From positions 1 to 64,000 of the forward strand of contig NZ_LMBV01000019.1 in the NCBI RefSeq assembly GCF_001439925.1: 64,000 nt of DNA, in the 5' to 3' direction. This stretch comes from Peribacillus muralis. GTDB taxonomy: Bacteria; Bacillota; Bacilli; Bacillales; DSM-1321. The position numbers were made by a program, and so were the translations under genes. The notes under the pieces were generated by a model. It was given only the letters and a program-made list of their open reading frames with translations, did not search any database and had not been told where the DNA came from. Each line of letters begins with the position of its first letter. The first letter of the stretch is position 1. Below are positions 17,646 through 26,287 of this stretch, piece after piece.

Positions 17646-19352
17646 ATGCAAACAGACTTGCTAATCACCGATGTCCATGTGTACAGCCATACATTAAAAA
17701 GCTTTGTTCACGGAAACGTAGCGGTTTTGAACGGAAAGTTCTTGTATATTGGGGGAAAAGGAGAAGAAAGCTTTCCAGCAACCGAAGTGGTTGCTGGAAA
17801 GGATCGCTATATGATTCCTGGTTTGATTGATATTCACTTGCACATTGAGAGCACAATGGTAACGCCCCCTACATTTTCACATGGGCTGATACCAAATGGG
17901 GTAACGACAATTGTTGCCGATCCTCACGAAATGGCTAATGTATTTGGTCTGAAGGGGATTCAGGAAATGATTCGCATGAGTAAGGATTGTGTGGCAGACA
18001 TCTTTTACGGAATTCCTAGCTCGGTACCTGCTACGACGTTGGAGACAACAGGCGGAGTTATCGGCATCTCAGAAATCGACGAGTTGGTAAAGGAAAAACA
18101 GGTAATCTGTCTTGGGGAGGTCATGGACTATGCTAAAGTGATTTCTGAGCCCAATAGTAAAATAAACCAGATCGTCCGTCACGTTAAAAAGAACTATCCT
18201 CATCTTCCTATAGAAGGTCATTGTCCCAAGCTGATGGATGTGGAGCTTACCTCTTTCATTTTTGCCGGTATTGATTCTGATCACACCCAGCAGACAATCG
18301 CCGGTATGGATGAACGAATGAGGCTGAACATGTTCATCGAGCTTCAGGAAAAATCGATGACAAAGGAAATCATTCAGTATCTGGCTGAACAAAATCGAGG
18401 AGAATACTTTTGTTTTGTTACGGATGATGTGATGCCTGATTCGTTTGTGGAAAAAGGTCACTTGAACCACCTCGTAAAAAAAGCCATTTTGCTTGGACTG
18501 CGACCGGAGGATGCGATTTATGCCAGTACGGTAACACCTGCAAAAAGAATGCGGATGTATGATCGCGGACTGATTGCACCTAATAAAATCGCAGACTTTC
18601 TTCTGATTGAAAATCTTGAAACGTTTGATATTTAACAAGTATATAAAAATGGTCAAAAGGTATTCGATCAAACACAAACGTACAAAAAGGAAAAACCAAT
18701 GACGACTTTTCCTGACGAGTTCTACCAAAGTATCAAAATACCATCCTTAACGTTAGAGGATTTTACTATTCATACACATGCTGAACGAGGGAAAGTGGCG
18801 TGCCGGGTGATGGTAGTCTCAGATGGTACGACATTTACCAAGGAGGTCGTGGACCTCTTGCAAGTGAAAGATAAGCAATTGCAGTGGGAAGAGAGCAAGC
18901 ATTGTCTGGTTGGTGTATTTGAACGATACGGAATCAATGGAAACAAGGCACTTGGATTAGTTAGAGGAGATACAATCAAAAAAGGAGCAATCGCTTCCAC
19001 TTATTCACACGATAATCACAATCTCCTCGTTGTTGCTAAAAACAAAAAGGATGCCCAGCTTGCGGCAAATACCATCATCGAGAATCAAGGTGGGTTCTGC
19101 GTAGCGGAAGATGGGAAAGTCCTCTCATTCCTGAAACTTCCCGTGGGAGGAATTCTATCAGAAGCACCACTCGACCAAGTTGCTCGTGAAATGAAAGAGT
19201 TACGCAAAGCGATTGAGAGTTTAGGGTACAAGCATTACAATCCGATCATGTCGTTTAGCACCCATTCCCTTCCGGTTAGTCCAGAATTAAAAATTACAGA
19301 TTTAGGCTTGGTAAAAGTGAATGAAAGTGAAATCGTTCCATTGATTATCTAA
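17646..19352 (+). pseudogene. ade: Adenine deaminase interrupted by an in-frame TAA
   Basis: Two reading frames in the same phase, 17646-18635 and 18699-19352, together encode one adenine deaminase of about 568 residues (the family is about 570-600). The N-terminal part has the amidohydrolase metal motif IDIHLHIEST, DPHE, the EGHCPKL His and the SDH segment. The C-terminal part, from MTTFPDEFYQ, is the adenine-deaminase C-terminal domain. Translation continues without shift through TAA at 18633-18635 and 21 more codons (VYKNGQKVFD) into the second frame, so a single nonsense change explains the break. ATG 18699 has only a weak AAGG upstream. The product would deaminate adenine to hypoxanthine; two-piece expression cannot be excluded. 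Confidence 0.85.
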
Positions 19353-19538
19353 CCAATTGACCTATCCATGCTAGGACTATTAGGGGGAACTAAGCCAATA
19401 ACCATCTGGGCAGAGAAGAAAGATAAAAATGCTAAAGTGAGTTTAATCAGCTTGCAGTCTGTACAATCCGAGATGAAAAGCTTTATTTCTTGCGATGTTA
19501 CATAGTGTGGGACAAAAAGTGAAAGGAGGAATATACCT

Positions 19539-20537
19539 ATGAAAAAAGAAAAACTGCCCCGGATTACAATCCTCGCAGTAGGGGGGACTATTGCCGGAAA
19601 AGGAGCCAATATCACGCAAACGACTCAATATGAGGCAGGCGTTCTTACGATAGAGTCCTTGATAGACGCAGTACCGGATGTTTATAGCCTGGCAGAGGTA
19701 AATGGATATCAAATTGCAAACATCCCTAGTTTCGCTATCACGGATGAGGTATGGCTGCAGTTAGCCCGGAAGGTAAATGAATTGCTTTGGCAGCCCCATT
19801 GCGATGGAGTAGTAATTACACACGGAACCGATACATTGGAAGAGACCGCTTATTTTCTTCATCTCACCGTAAAAAGTGAAAAGCCCGTCGTAATGGTAGG
19901 AGCGTTGAGGCCGGCCACATCCCTCAGCGCAGATGGGCCGCTCAATTTATACAATGGCGTGGCACTGGCTGCAAGTAATATCGCCCGAGGACATGGTGTA
20001 TTAATCTCATTAAATGGCAGGATTGGTTCAGCGAGAGATACAAGTAAGCTTCATACTACCGCTACTGATGCATTCGCTTCGCCTGAAGCTGGATTATTAG
20101 GCTACATGCTAGATAATAAGCCGCATTTTTATTATAAAAGCTTAAGGCGGCATACAGTAGATTCCGAATTTGATGTAACGGGAATATCTCAACTGCCGCG
20201 GGTTGATATTTTGTATGCGCATAGTCAGGACACACGAGATCTGATTGATGCTGCGGTTAATGCAGGTACAGCTGGAGTTGTGCATGCAGGCACAGGTAAC
20301 GGCGGAATTTTCCCTCTAACTCGACAAGGGCTGCAAGATGCTAGCAAACAGGGAGTGGTGATTGTAAGTACTTCCCGGATCGGAAATGGAATGGTAACCA
20401 CAAAACCGATTGACATGAAAAGTCATTTTCTTGCATCTGACAATTTAAACCCACAAAAGGCCAGGGTTCTACTCCAGCTTGCCTTAACCAAAACAAATCA
20501 AACAACGGAAATTCAACGCATGTTTCAAATATATTAG
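19539..20537 (+). CDS. L-asparaginase (type II-like, cytoplasmic)
   Basis: A 332-residue asparaginase that hydrolyses L-asparagine to aspartate and ammonia. The two catalytic triad blocks are visible: GGTIAG near residue 14 and VVITHGTDTLEETAYF near residue 87, with Thr, Asp and Lys in the usual places. The arrangement follows type II enzymes, but no signal peptide is seen, so a cytoplasmic enzyme is expected. The ATG follows AAAGGAGG. It follows adenine deaminase after about 185 bp without a clear terminator, and fits an ammonia-releasing salvage group with its neighbours. Confidence 0.92.
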   Translation: MKKEKLPRITILAVGGTIAGKGANITQTTQYEAGVLTIESLIDAVPDVYSLAEVNGYQIANIPSFAITDEVWLQLARKVNELLWQPHCDGVVITHGTDTLEETAYFLHLTVKSEKPVVMVGALRPATSLSADGPLNLYNGVALAASNIARGHGVLISLNGRIGSARDTSKLHTTATDAFASPEAGLLGYMLDNKPHFYYKSLRRHTVDSEFDVTGISQLPRVDILYAHSQDTRDLIDAAVNAGTAGVVHAGTGNGGIFPLTRQGLQDASKQGVVIVSTSRIGNGMVTTKPIDMKSHFLASDNLNPQKARVLLQLALTKTNQTTEIQRMFQIY

Positions 20538-20723
20538 TATGGATTGCTATGGGTCGATACAGTTGCTAAAGTGATTGACCATCATAGGTTTTTTCGGAGA
20601 CTTGGAGGGACCAACCGGTTAACATGGCATTAATTCCAGATGCACAAAGTACAATTCGTAAATTTTCCAATTTCAGGGCAAGTAAGAGTCTTGTCAGCTA
20701 ATAACTTAGAAAGCGGTGATTTT

Positions 20724-21911
20724 GTGGAAAAAGAAATTAGATTGAACTATATAGAAGAAAAACTCGAAACTTATCTTCAAAGCGTTTATAAACATCTTCA
20801 TCAATATCCCGAATTAAGTGCCCACGAATTTGAAACACAGAAATTCATTGAAACTGAATTGGTGAAGCTCAATATTCCATACAGGAAAATGGCAAACACG
20901 GGAATCTGTGCCGAAATTCACGGAGACCAACCAGGAAAGACCATTCTCCTGCGTTCGGACATTGACGCTTTACCCATTACAGAACAGACAAAATTGGATT
21001 ACTCATCCAAGAAAGAGGGGGCGATGCATGCTTGCGGACATGATGCACATATTACGGTTGGCTTAGGGGTAGGTGCTTTGCTGCAAGAAAAGAAAACAAA
21101 ATTAAAAGGAACGCTGAAACTCGTATTTCAACCATCGGAGGAAGTTCATCCTGGAGGAGCTATACGTATGATCGAAGAAGGGGTTTTAGAAAATCCAAAG
21201 GTAGATGCGGCAATTGGCATTCATACAAACCCTTATTTATCACCAGGTCAATTCGAAGTGAAAGACGGTTATATGCTTGCAAGTAGTGATCGAATATATA
21301 TTTCTTTAATTGGAGAAGGCGGCCATGCGGCAGCACCGCACCAAAGCGTTGATGCTGTAGCGATGGCTGGACAATTCATATCAAGTATACAAAACATTGT
21401 TGCAAGGCAGGTATCACCACTTGATAATGCTGTTATAACCATTGGGCGGATAGAGGGAGGATACACATCAAATGCTATTTCGGATCGGGTAGATTTGGCC
21501 GGTACGGTGCGAACGATTAAAAAGGAAACACAAGACGCCATTGATGCAAAAATTGAAGCACTGTTACAGTCAATTACGAATTTTTGGGGAGGAACATACA
21601 CGTACGAATATGAACGGGGATATCCTGCCACTTGGAATGACGCGCGAATGACCCAGTTAGCAAAGAAAGCTGCAGAAACTTGCATTGGCAAAAACAGCAT
21701 GGTTGAATTGGAAAACCCTTATATGAGCGGAGACGATTTTGTCTACTTCGCTCAATCTATTCCTTCTGTGTTTATCTATTGGGGAACAGGAATGGATGAT
21801 CAAGAGAAGTTTCCATGGCATCATCCGAAGTTCCGCGTTAATTTGCTTTCTTTGAAATATGGTGTCGCCCTTGCATCCCAAATGATTTTAACTTTTTTGA
21901 ATGAGGAGTAA
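20724..21911 (+). CDS. M20-family amidohydrolase/peptidase
   Basis: About 395 residues of an M20D metal-dependent amidohydrolase (N-acyl amino acid or hippurate hydrolase type). Metal-ligand motifs: HACGHDAHITVGLG, the catalytic PSEEVHPGGA, and a late GDDFVYFAQ. HQYPELSAHEFET marks the normal N-terminus. The frame is open from an ATG at 20640, but that lacks a ribosome binding site and adds 28 unfamilial residues. GTG at 20724 behind GGTGA gives normal family length. It would release an amino acid from an N-acyl derivative, in keeping with the asparaginase and deaminase upstream. Confidence 0.85.
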   Translation: MEKEIRLNYIEEKLETYLQSVYKHLHQYPELSAHEFETQKFIETELVKLNIPYRKMANTGICAEIHGDQPGKTILLRSDIDALPITEQTKLDYSSKKEGAMHACGHDAHITVGLGVGALLQEKKTKLKGTLKLVFQPSEEVHPGGAIRMIEEGVLENPKVDAAIGIHTNPYLSPGQFEVKDGYMLASSDRIYISLIGEGGHAAAPHQSVDAVAMAGQFISSIQNIVARQVSPLDNAVITIGRIEGGYTSNAISDRVDLAGTVRTIKKETQDAIDAKIEALLQSITNFWGGTYTYEYERGYPATWNDARMTQLAKKAAETCIGKNSMVELENPYMSGDDFVYFAQSIPSVFIYWGTGMDDQEKFPWHHPKFRVNLLSLKYGVALASQMILTFLNEE

Positions 21912-22483
21912 GCTGACCAATCATGAATCAACCTCGATAAACACTTACAAAAAGGGGGCAAACGTGATTGGGGAATTTTTGTAAATTCTTGTTCAGGTTC
22001 CAATTTTTAATTTGATTCTAAAGATCGTATTTCGATCTAGGACTGAATTAAAATTTTCATTCCATAATTTAGGAATCATTGCACGGGCATTAGAAGTACT
22101 CTCTCCGTTTTCAGCAGGAGTGAATTGTAAAGGAGATTCCCGGTCGGCACACAGTGATTAATACCTTTAATTTATATGGCAGTTTGAATAACGGGAAATA
22201 TGGAAGATTTTAGATTATTCCATATAAAATAGTAGAAAGAACTAAAAAAAACGACCTCCATATTTAGCGAGTAAAGGTGTAGTTTTAAAAAGCTAGAGTC
22301 ATTGGTCAAGAATGATATAAAAACGCACAGTGAGCCTGTAAATGCCGTTGAAGATAATTGCTAGAAAAGAGAGTATTTACGTTCATTTTTATAAGAATAT
22401 TCCGAATGTAACAAAGGACTCCTTTTGATACATTCGGAATCCCTTTAAATCAGCGTTCTGAAGGGTATTATAATTTAAAAAAC
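21912..22483. other. Intergenic region before the recombinase gene
   Basis: About 570 bp. A 37-codon open stretch ending in TAA near 22161 (reading LGIIARALEVLSPFSAGVNC in part) has no start or recognised family and may be a remnant. A perfect 12-bp hairpin lies at 22399-22440. No other gene is supported. Confidence 0.35.
22399..22440. repeat. Perfect inverted repeat
   Basis: ATTCCGAATGTA at 22399-22410 and its exact complement at 22429-22440, with further internal pairing of AAAGGA and TCCTTT. It lies just upstream of the recombinase promoter. It has no long T tract, so it may be a binding or recombination site instead of a terminator. Confidence 0.55.
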
Positions 22484-22513
22484 TTGCCTTTTTTTCCGCT
22501 CTTCACGTACAAT
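22484..22513 (+). promoter_or_regulatory. Probable promoter of recombinase gene
   Basis: TTGCCT at 22484-22489, an 18-bp spacer and TACAAT at 22508-22513. It lies 30 bp upstream of the start codon. Confidence 0.5.
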
Positions 22514-22542
22514 GAAAGAAGGGGAAAGGGGAATGAACAGTT

Positions 22543-23115
22543 ATGCAAGCAGCCTCTCAAAAAATCAAGAATGTCCAGCCGATACGCCGTCTGGATCATA
22601 TAGAAAAGATGAAAAAGTCTCTATTAAAATATTGTAGCTATAGGGACTATATAATGTTTTCAATTGGAATTAACATCGGGTTACGTATAGGGGATCTTTT
22701 GAAGTTGCGAGTGAAGGATATTCTTGAAGGTACGCATATCGTCATCGTCGAGCAAAAGACCGAAAAAATCAAACGGTTTCTTGTCAATCCTCAACTTCGA
22801 AAGGAAGTTAAGAAATATGTCCGGAAGATGAATCTAAAAAATGAACATTTTTTGTTTCCAAGTCGAAAAGGAAATGGTCCAATCACCAGGGTACAAGCCT
22901 ACAGGGTATTAAACAAAGCTGCCGAAATGGCAGATATTCCTGATGTCGGTACACATACACTTCGAAAAACCTTCGGGTATTTGCATTATCAAAAATTCAA
23001 GGACATTGCATTACTGCAGCAAATCTTGAATCACTCCAATCCAAAGGATACGATGATTTACATAGGACTCACTCAGGATTTAATGGACGAAACGTTGATG
23101 GATTTTTATTTTTAA
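22543..23115 (+). CDS. Minimal tyrosine recombinase (integrase catalytic domain only)
   Basis: A 190-residue protein consisting almost only of the catalytic domain of tyrosine recombinases. The catalytic set is complete: Arg in GLRIGDLLKL, HTLRKTFG with His and Arg, the second His in LNHSN, and Tyr in MIYIGLT. The N-terminal core-binding (SAM-like) domain of full integrases is absent. From memory it resembles short chromosomal integrases such as B. subtilis YoeC. The ATG follows GGGGAAAGGGG. It stands alone; no attachment site or other phage gene is visible, though the inverted repeat at 22399 is a nearby candidate substrate. Confidence 0.85.
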   Translation: MQAASQKIKNVQPIRRLDHIEKMKKSLLKYCSYRDYIMFSIGINIGLRIGDLLKLRVKDILEGTHIVIVEQKTEKIKRFLVNPQLRKEVKKYVRKMNLKNEHFLFPSRKGNGPITRVQAYRVLNKAAEMADIPDVGTHTLRKTFGYLHYQKFKDIALLQQILNHSNPKDTMIYIGLTQDLMDETLMDFYF

Positions 23116-23608
23116 AGAAGGTTTGCGTGTTTTCGCGATCTTTTCATACGATGGTACCGCTTGCAAACATTATTTCGATATAATTGGATTGCAAGAGAAT
23201 AATGGTCTCATTGGAGTGAAGGTTTAAACAGGACTGGTGGAGTGTTAAGTATTTTGCATACTCTCTTTCAAAAAGTTGAAGAGTGTGCTGGACAACGCTT
23301 TCCTGTGAGGGAGTTTGTATTTAATATAATGAGGCTGTAAAGTTCATGCGCCATGTCAATGCCCGAGAAATTCACCAAATAGGGCATATATCGGATATGG
23401 AGGATGGAAAGCTGGAAAACATATAATTTTTGGGGGATGGAGGTGAAAAAGAAAACAGTCTTTCTTTGTTAACAAAAATTGATTGTTTATTTATCATTTT
23501 TTAGTTTACATAATATTATTATGGTAATTAAAAACCTTTAGTATTTCCTAAATCCGCATCTTTAGTGTCACCATAGAACATTAAAGAGAACACACATTTA
23601 AAGTATGT
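23116..23608. other. Intergenic region, no intact gene
   Basis: About 490 bp of AT-rich sequence with stops in all frames. CTTGCAA and TTGCAAG near 23160-23195 form a short inverted repeat. Nothing else is recognised. The following oxidoreductase remnant lacks its N-terminal half, so this stretch may cover the deletion. Confidence 0.3.
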
Positions 23609-23998
23609 TGTGCAAATACCTATATAAAATTCAACTATTTCAGAAATATTGATATTCCAGATGTATCTTCTGTTTACTTTTTACTGGAATCAGGAGCAGT
23701 TGGGCATATTGATAGTTCCTTTATTCAACCAGATCATCGGATGGGTGTAGAACTACTAGGTAATAATTTCCGTTTGTCCATTGATGGAACTGATTTAACG
23801 ATTGTAGAAGAAGATCGTACCATAACGTATCATTCAAAAGTCGATTTTTATGAAGAACAGGATAATGCCTTTATTGAGGCGGTTCGCTCCAAAGATAAAA
23901 GTTTAATCCTTTCTGATTACAAAAATGGACTTGAAACGTTAAGGGTTACTCTGGCAGCAAATGACTCTCAGGAAACGAAAGATATTATTTGTTTATAG
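23609..23998 (+). pseudogene. C-terminal remnant of a Gfo/Idh/MocA oxidoreductase
   Basis: An open frame of about 130 codons without a proper start. It reads SSVYFLLESGAVGHIDSS, GVELLGNNFRLSIDG and AFIEAVRSKDKSLILSDY, then ends at TAG. This is the C-terminal sheet domain of NAD(P)-dependent Gfo/Idh/MocA sugar oxidoreductases. The Rossmann half is missing. The ATG at 23741 lies inside the domain and is unlikely to be a real start. Confidence 0.65.
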
Positions 23999-24215
23999 GG
24001 AACAAGGTTGTCATTGTTAAAAGTCGAGATTAAGTATTCTTTGGGTTAGCTTGATGAGAATATGTCGTTACACCTATATCTATGTTTCTACCGAGTGTTT
24101 TTGCACCATACCCAATTATCCTAATGGAGACTTGTTTGGAAGGATTTTGTAACTTTTTAATAGAATACTCAAGAAGATGATAGATAAAATTTTTTACAAA
24201 CAAGGAGATAAAACT

Positions 24216-24668
24216 ATGACAAAAAACAAATTACTAAGAATGGACAATGTCGGCATCGTTGTAGAATCCCTTGATGACGCAATCTCTTTCTTCGAGGAGA
24301 TTGGCTTGAACCTCGAAGGGCGGACCACTGTCGAAGGTGAATGGGCTGGTTGCGTAACCGGATTGGGTTCTCAGTGTGTAGAGATTGCTATGATGGTTAC
24401 CCCAGATGGCCACAGCCGAATTGAACTTTCGCGATTTCTCACCCCACCTACTATATCAGATCACCGGACTGCTCCTGTAAACGCCCTCGGTTATCTACGC
24501 GTCATGTTCACCGTTGAAGACATTGACGAAATGGTATCCAGGCTCACTAAGCATGGTGCTCAGCTCGTTGGCGAAGTGGTTCAGTACGAGGATTCGTATC
24601 GGCTCTGCTACATACGTGGAGCCGAAGGACTTCTAATCGGTTTGGCGGAACAACTCGGTAACAAATAA
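24216..24668 (+). CDS. VOC-family (glyoxalase/bleomycin resistance-like) protein
   Basis: A 150-residue vicinal-oxygen-chelate protein. The two-module pattern is visible: MDNVGIVVESLDDAISFFEEIG at the start and LGYLRVMFTVEDIDEMVSRL in the middle, with DSYRLCYIRGAEGLLIGLAEQ at the end. Function could be lyase, dioxygenase or binding protein. The ATG at 24216 lies behind AAGGAG; the in-frame ATG at 24177 has none. Its base composition is clearly richer in G and C than the flanking DNA, which hints at transfer. A strong terminator follows. Confidence 0.85.
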   Translation: MTKNKLLRMDNVGIVVESLDDAISFFEEIGLNLEGRTTVEGEWAGCVTGLGSQCVEIAMMVTPDGHSRIELSRFLTPPTISDHRTAPVNALGYLRVMFTVEDIDEMVSRLTKHGAQLVGEVVQYEDSYRLCYIRGAEGLLIGLAEQLGNK

Positions 24669-24803
24669 CTAAGTGACGTTTTATAAAAGCCTTTACTGAA
24701 ATATATTTTACTGAAGTTTAAATTGAAACAGAAAAGCAGTGTGATAACACAGCATTCACGCTGCGGGACTCTCTTAAACTACAGGATGTTTTTCTAAAGT
24801 AAC

Positions 24804-24849
24804 GAAAAAGTCCAATTTCTCTATTTTTGGTGAGAAATTGGACTTTTTC
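24804..24849. terminator. Strong bidirectional-type terminator
   Basis: A perfect 18-bp stem (GAAAAAGTCCAATTTCTC at 24804-24821 with its complement at 24832-24849) with a 10-base loop. A and T tracts lie within the stem ends. It ends the VOC gene. Confidence 0.8.
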
Positions 24850-24940
24850 ATGTAATCTTTTTTAGGCTGTGAGTACATTAGCTTGTAGGGAATTTTGGTG
24901 AAGCATGGTGTAAGCGGTGTTTAAATATTGAGGGTAGGGA

Positions 24941-25063
24941 GAGGGGTTGGTCGAGATGGTTCCGCATAAAGGAGCAATCATGACACCCATCACTAGGGAG
25001 GATATTGAAGAAATCTACCATAAGCGGATAATATCCGACATTCTGGATTTACACCCTAAATGA
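24941..25063 (+). pseudogene. Fragment of a GntR/FadR-type regulator
   Basis: A short open frame reads GEGLVEMVPHKGAI followed by TPITREDIEEIYHKR and then stops. This is the join between the winged helix and the FCD effector domain in FadR-type GntR regulators. The helix-turn-helix before it and the rest of the FCD domain after it are missing. It is a remnant of about 40 codons. Confidence 0.5.
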
Positions 25064-25093
25064 CGTCATGGTGACCGAACAACAAGAGATGAT

Positions 25094-25984
25094 TTAAATG
25101 GACTTTTGATCCAGCAGAGAGAGAAATTCCCTTGTAGCCGGTGAAAGATGTGAGCCTCGATGATAAATATACCTAATTCCCCTTAGAAATTTTACTCCCT
25201 TTATTGGAACCTCAACTAATAATCCGTTTTTAATTTCTTGTTTAATGGAAAAACCAGAGACGATTGATACGCCAAGACCATGAATTACGCTTTGTTTGAT
25301 TGCTTCCAGGTTACTTATCTCCATATACTTTGGAAAACTGAATCCATATTCTTTAAATTCCCCATCCAAATAATTTCGGGTAGCAGATTTATTAGGTTTC
25401 AAAATCAACGTTTCATCGATCAAATCCTCTAAGGTACACTCATCTTTTTGAGCAAGCCGATGTTGGTTATTGACGATTAGAACAAGCTCATCTTGATGAA
25501 ATTTTTTGAATTGAAAACGGTTTTCATCAATTGGTATTCGATCAGAGAGAACCAAAACCTCTAATTTCTTGGACTCCAACTTATGAATCAATTGACTTGA
25601 AGATGTAATATCCATGATAATCTTGATGCCTGGGTATTTATTGTTAAAGTCACTGAGGATAGTGGGAAGAAGGTACACTCCAACAAAATTACTCGCTCCG
25701 AAGGATAACGTTCCATAAGCTAAGTTGTCTAGCTGCTTAATATGCTCTTTGGATGAATGATATAGATTAATCATTTGTTCCGCATATGGTTTGAAATGCT
25801 CACCTTGTTTAGTTAAGTAAAGCTTTTTTCCGATACGGTCAAAAAGGGGAAACCCTAAATCCCTCTCAAGACTTTGAATTTGCATACTTACAGCCGGTTG
25901 TGAACAATAAAGTTTCTCCGCCGCCAGGGTAAAGTTTAAACAATCAGATAGTGTGATAAAGGTTTGCAGCTTCGTTAAGTTCAT
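25094..25984 (-). CDS. LysR-family transcriptional regulator
   Basis: A 296-residue LysR regulator. Residues 1-60 form the winged helix: FTLAAEKLYCSQPAVSMQIQSLERDLG is the classic helix-turn-helix. Residues about 90-290 form the periplasmic-binding-like sensor domain (GTLSFGASNFVGVYLLPTIL). It is transcribed divergently from the DASS transporter operon, the usual setting for control of a transporter by a LysR protein. The 300-bp spacer carries a duplicated 56-bp element likely to be its operator. The co-inducer is probably the carboxylate that is imported. Confidence 0.93.
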   Translation of the reverse strand: MNLTKLQTFITLSDCLNFTLAAEKLYCSQPAVSMQIQSLERDLGFPLFDRIGKKLYLTKQGEHFKPYAEQMINLYHSSKEHIKQLDNLAYGTLSFGASNFVGVYLLPTILSDFNNKYPGIKIIMDITSSSQLIHKLESKKLEVLVLSDRIPIDENRFQFKKFHQDELVLIVNNQHRLAQKDECTLEDLIDETLILKPNKSATRNYLDGEFKEYGFSFPKYMEISNLEAIKQSVIHGLGVSIVSGFSIKQEIKNGLLVEVPIKGVKFLRGIRYIYHRGSHLSPATREFLSLLDQKSI

Positions 25985-26004
25985 ATTTCATGATCCTTCC
26001 CCTC

Positions 26005-26060
26005 AACTATAACGTTTTCTTATTATTTATAAAATTATACCAAATTGTTTAATCGTTTTA
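26005..26060. repeat. Copy A of a 56-bp imperfect direct repeat (likely LysR operator)
   Basis: Begins AACTATAACGTTTTCTTATT and ends CAAATTGTTTAATCGTTTTA. It matches copy B at 26114-26169 at 44 of 56 positions without gaps, by hand count. It lies next to the LysR start codon, where autoregulatory sites usually sit. Confidence 0.65.
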
Positions 26061-26113
26061 CGTGAAAATAAAAGAAAGGACAAATAAAAAGGATGAGATT
26101 TTTTAAGACTGTT

Positions 26114-26169
26114 AACTATAACATTTCTTTATGATTCTTAAAAAAAAATCAAATTGTTTCATAGTTTTA
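26114..26169. repeat. Copy B of the 56-bp direct repeat, overlapping the DASS promoter
   Basis: Begins AACTATAACATTTCTTTATG and ends CAAATTGTTTCATAGTTTTA. Its TTGTTT is the predicted -35 box of the transporter operon. The spacing to copy A is 109 bp, start to start, close to ten helical turns, so both lie on the same DNA face. Confidence 0.65.
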
Positions 26170-26182
26170 GATTCAATATAAT
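26154..26182 (+). promoter_or_regulatory. Sigma-A promoter of the DASS operon
   Basis: TTGTTT at 26154-26159, 17-bp spacer, perfect TATAAT at 26177-26182. The -35 lies in repeat copy B and a cre-like site follows at once. Confidence 0.65.
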
Positions 26183-26195
26183 GAAAGCGAATACA
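26182..26195. promoter_or_regulatory. cre-like site downstream of the DASS -10 box
   Basis: TGAAAGCGAATACA fits the cre consensus TGWAANCGNTNWCA at 13 of 14 positions. Its position over the transcription start would give CcpA repression of the operon. Confidence 0.6.
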
Positions 26196-26219
26196 TGACT
26201 GATACAAGGAGAATCCAAG

Positions 26220-26285
26220 ATGGCTGAGAAAAAAGATGAAAGGGATGGCACTTACTCACCATTTAAGAAGAAAGGCGGGATTTAG
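26220..26285 (+). CDS. Short leader-type ORF before the DASS gene
   Basis: A 21-codon, highly charged frame (starts MAEKKDERDG, ends FKKKGGI) with a good AAGGAG ribosome binding site at about 26208. Its stop lies two bases before the transporter ATG, so translation could be coupled. It may be a coupling leader peptide or a small accessory protein. No family is recognised. Confidence 0.45.
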   Translation: MAEKKDERDGTYSPFKKKGGI

Positions 26286-26287
26286 GA

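Noticed and set aside
18069..18728. 219-codon minus-strand frame within ade
   Set aside because: Antisense shadow of the adenine deaminase frame, which has clear catalytic motifs; the product looks like no known family.
20624..20702. Short ATG frame behind GGAGGG before the M20 gene
   Set aside because: Only about 25 codons, out of phase with the conserved M20 frame and without similarity. It may be a remnant, but nothing supports a gene.
22040..22161. Open stretch with LGIIARALEVLSPFSAGVNC
   Set aside because: No start codon, no recognised family, under 45 codons; noted only in the gap entry.
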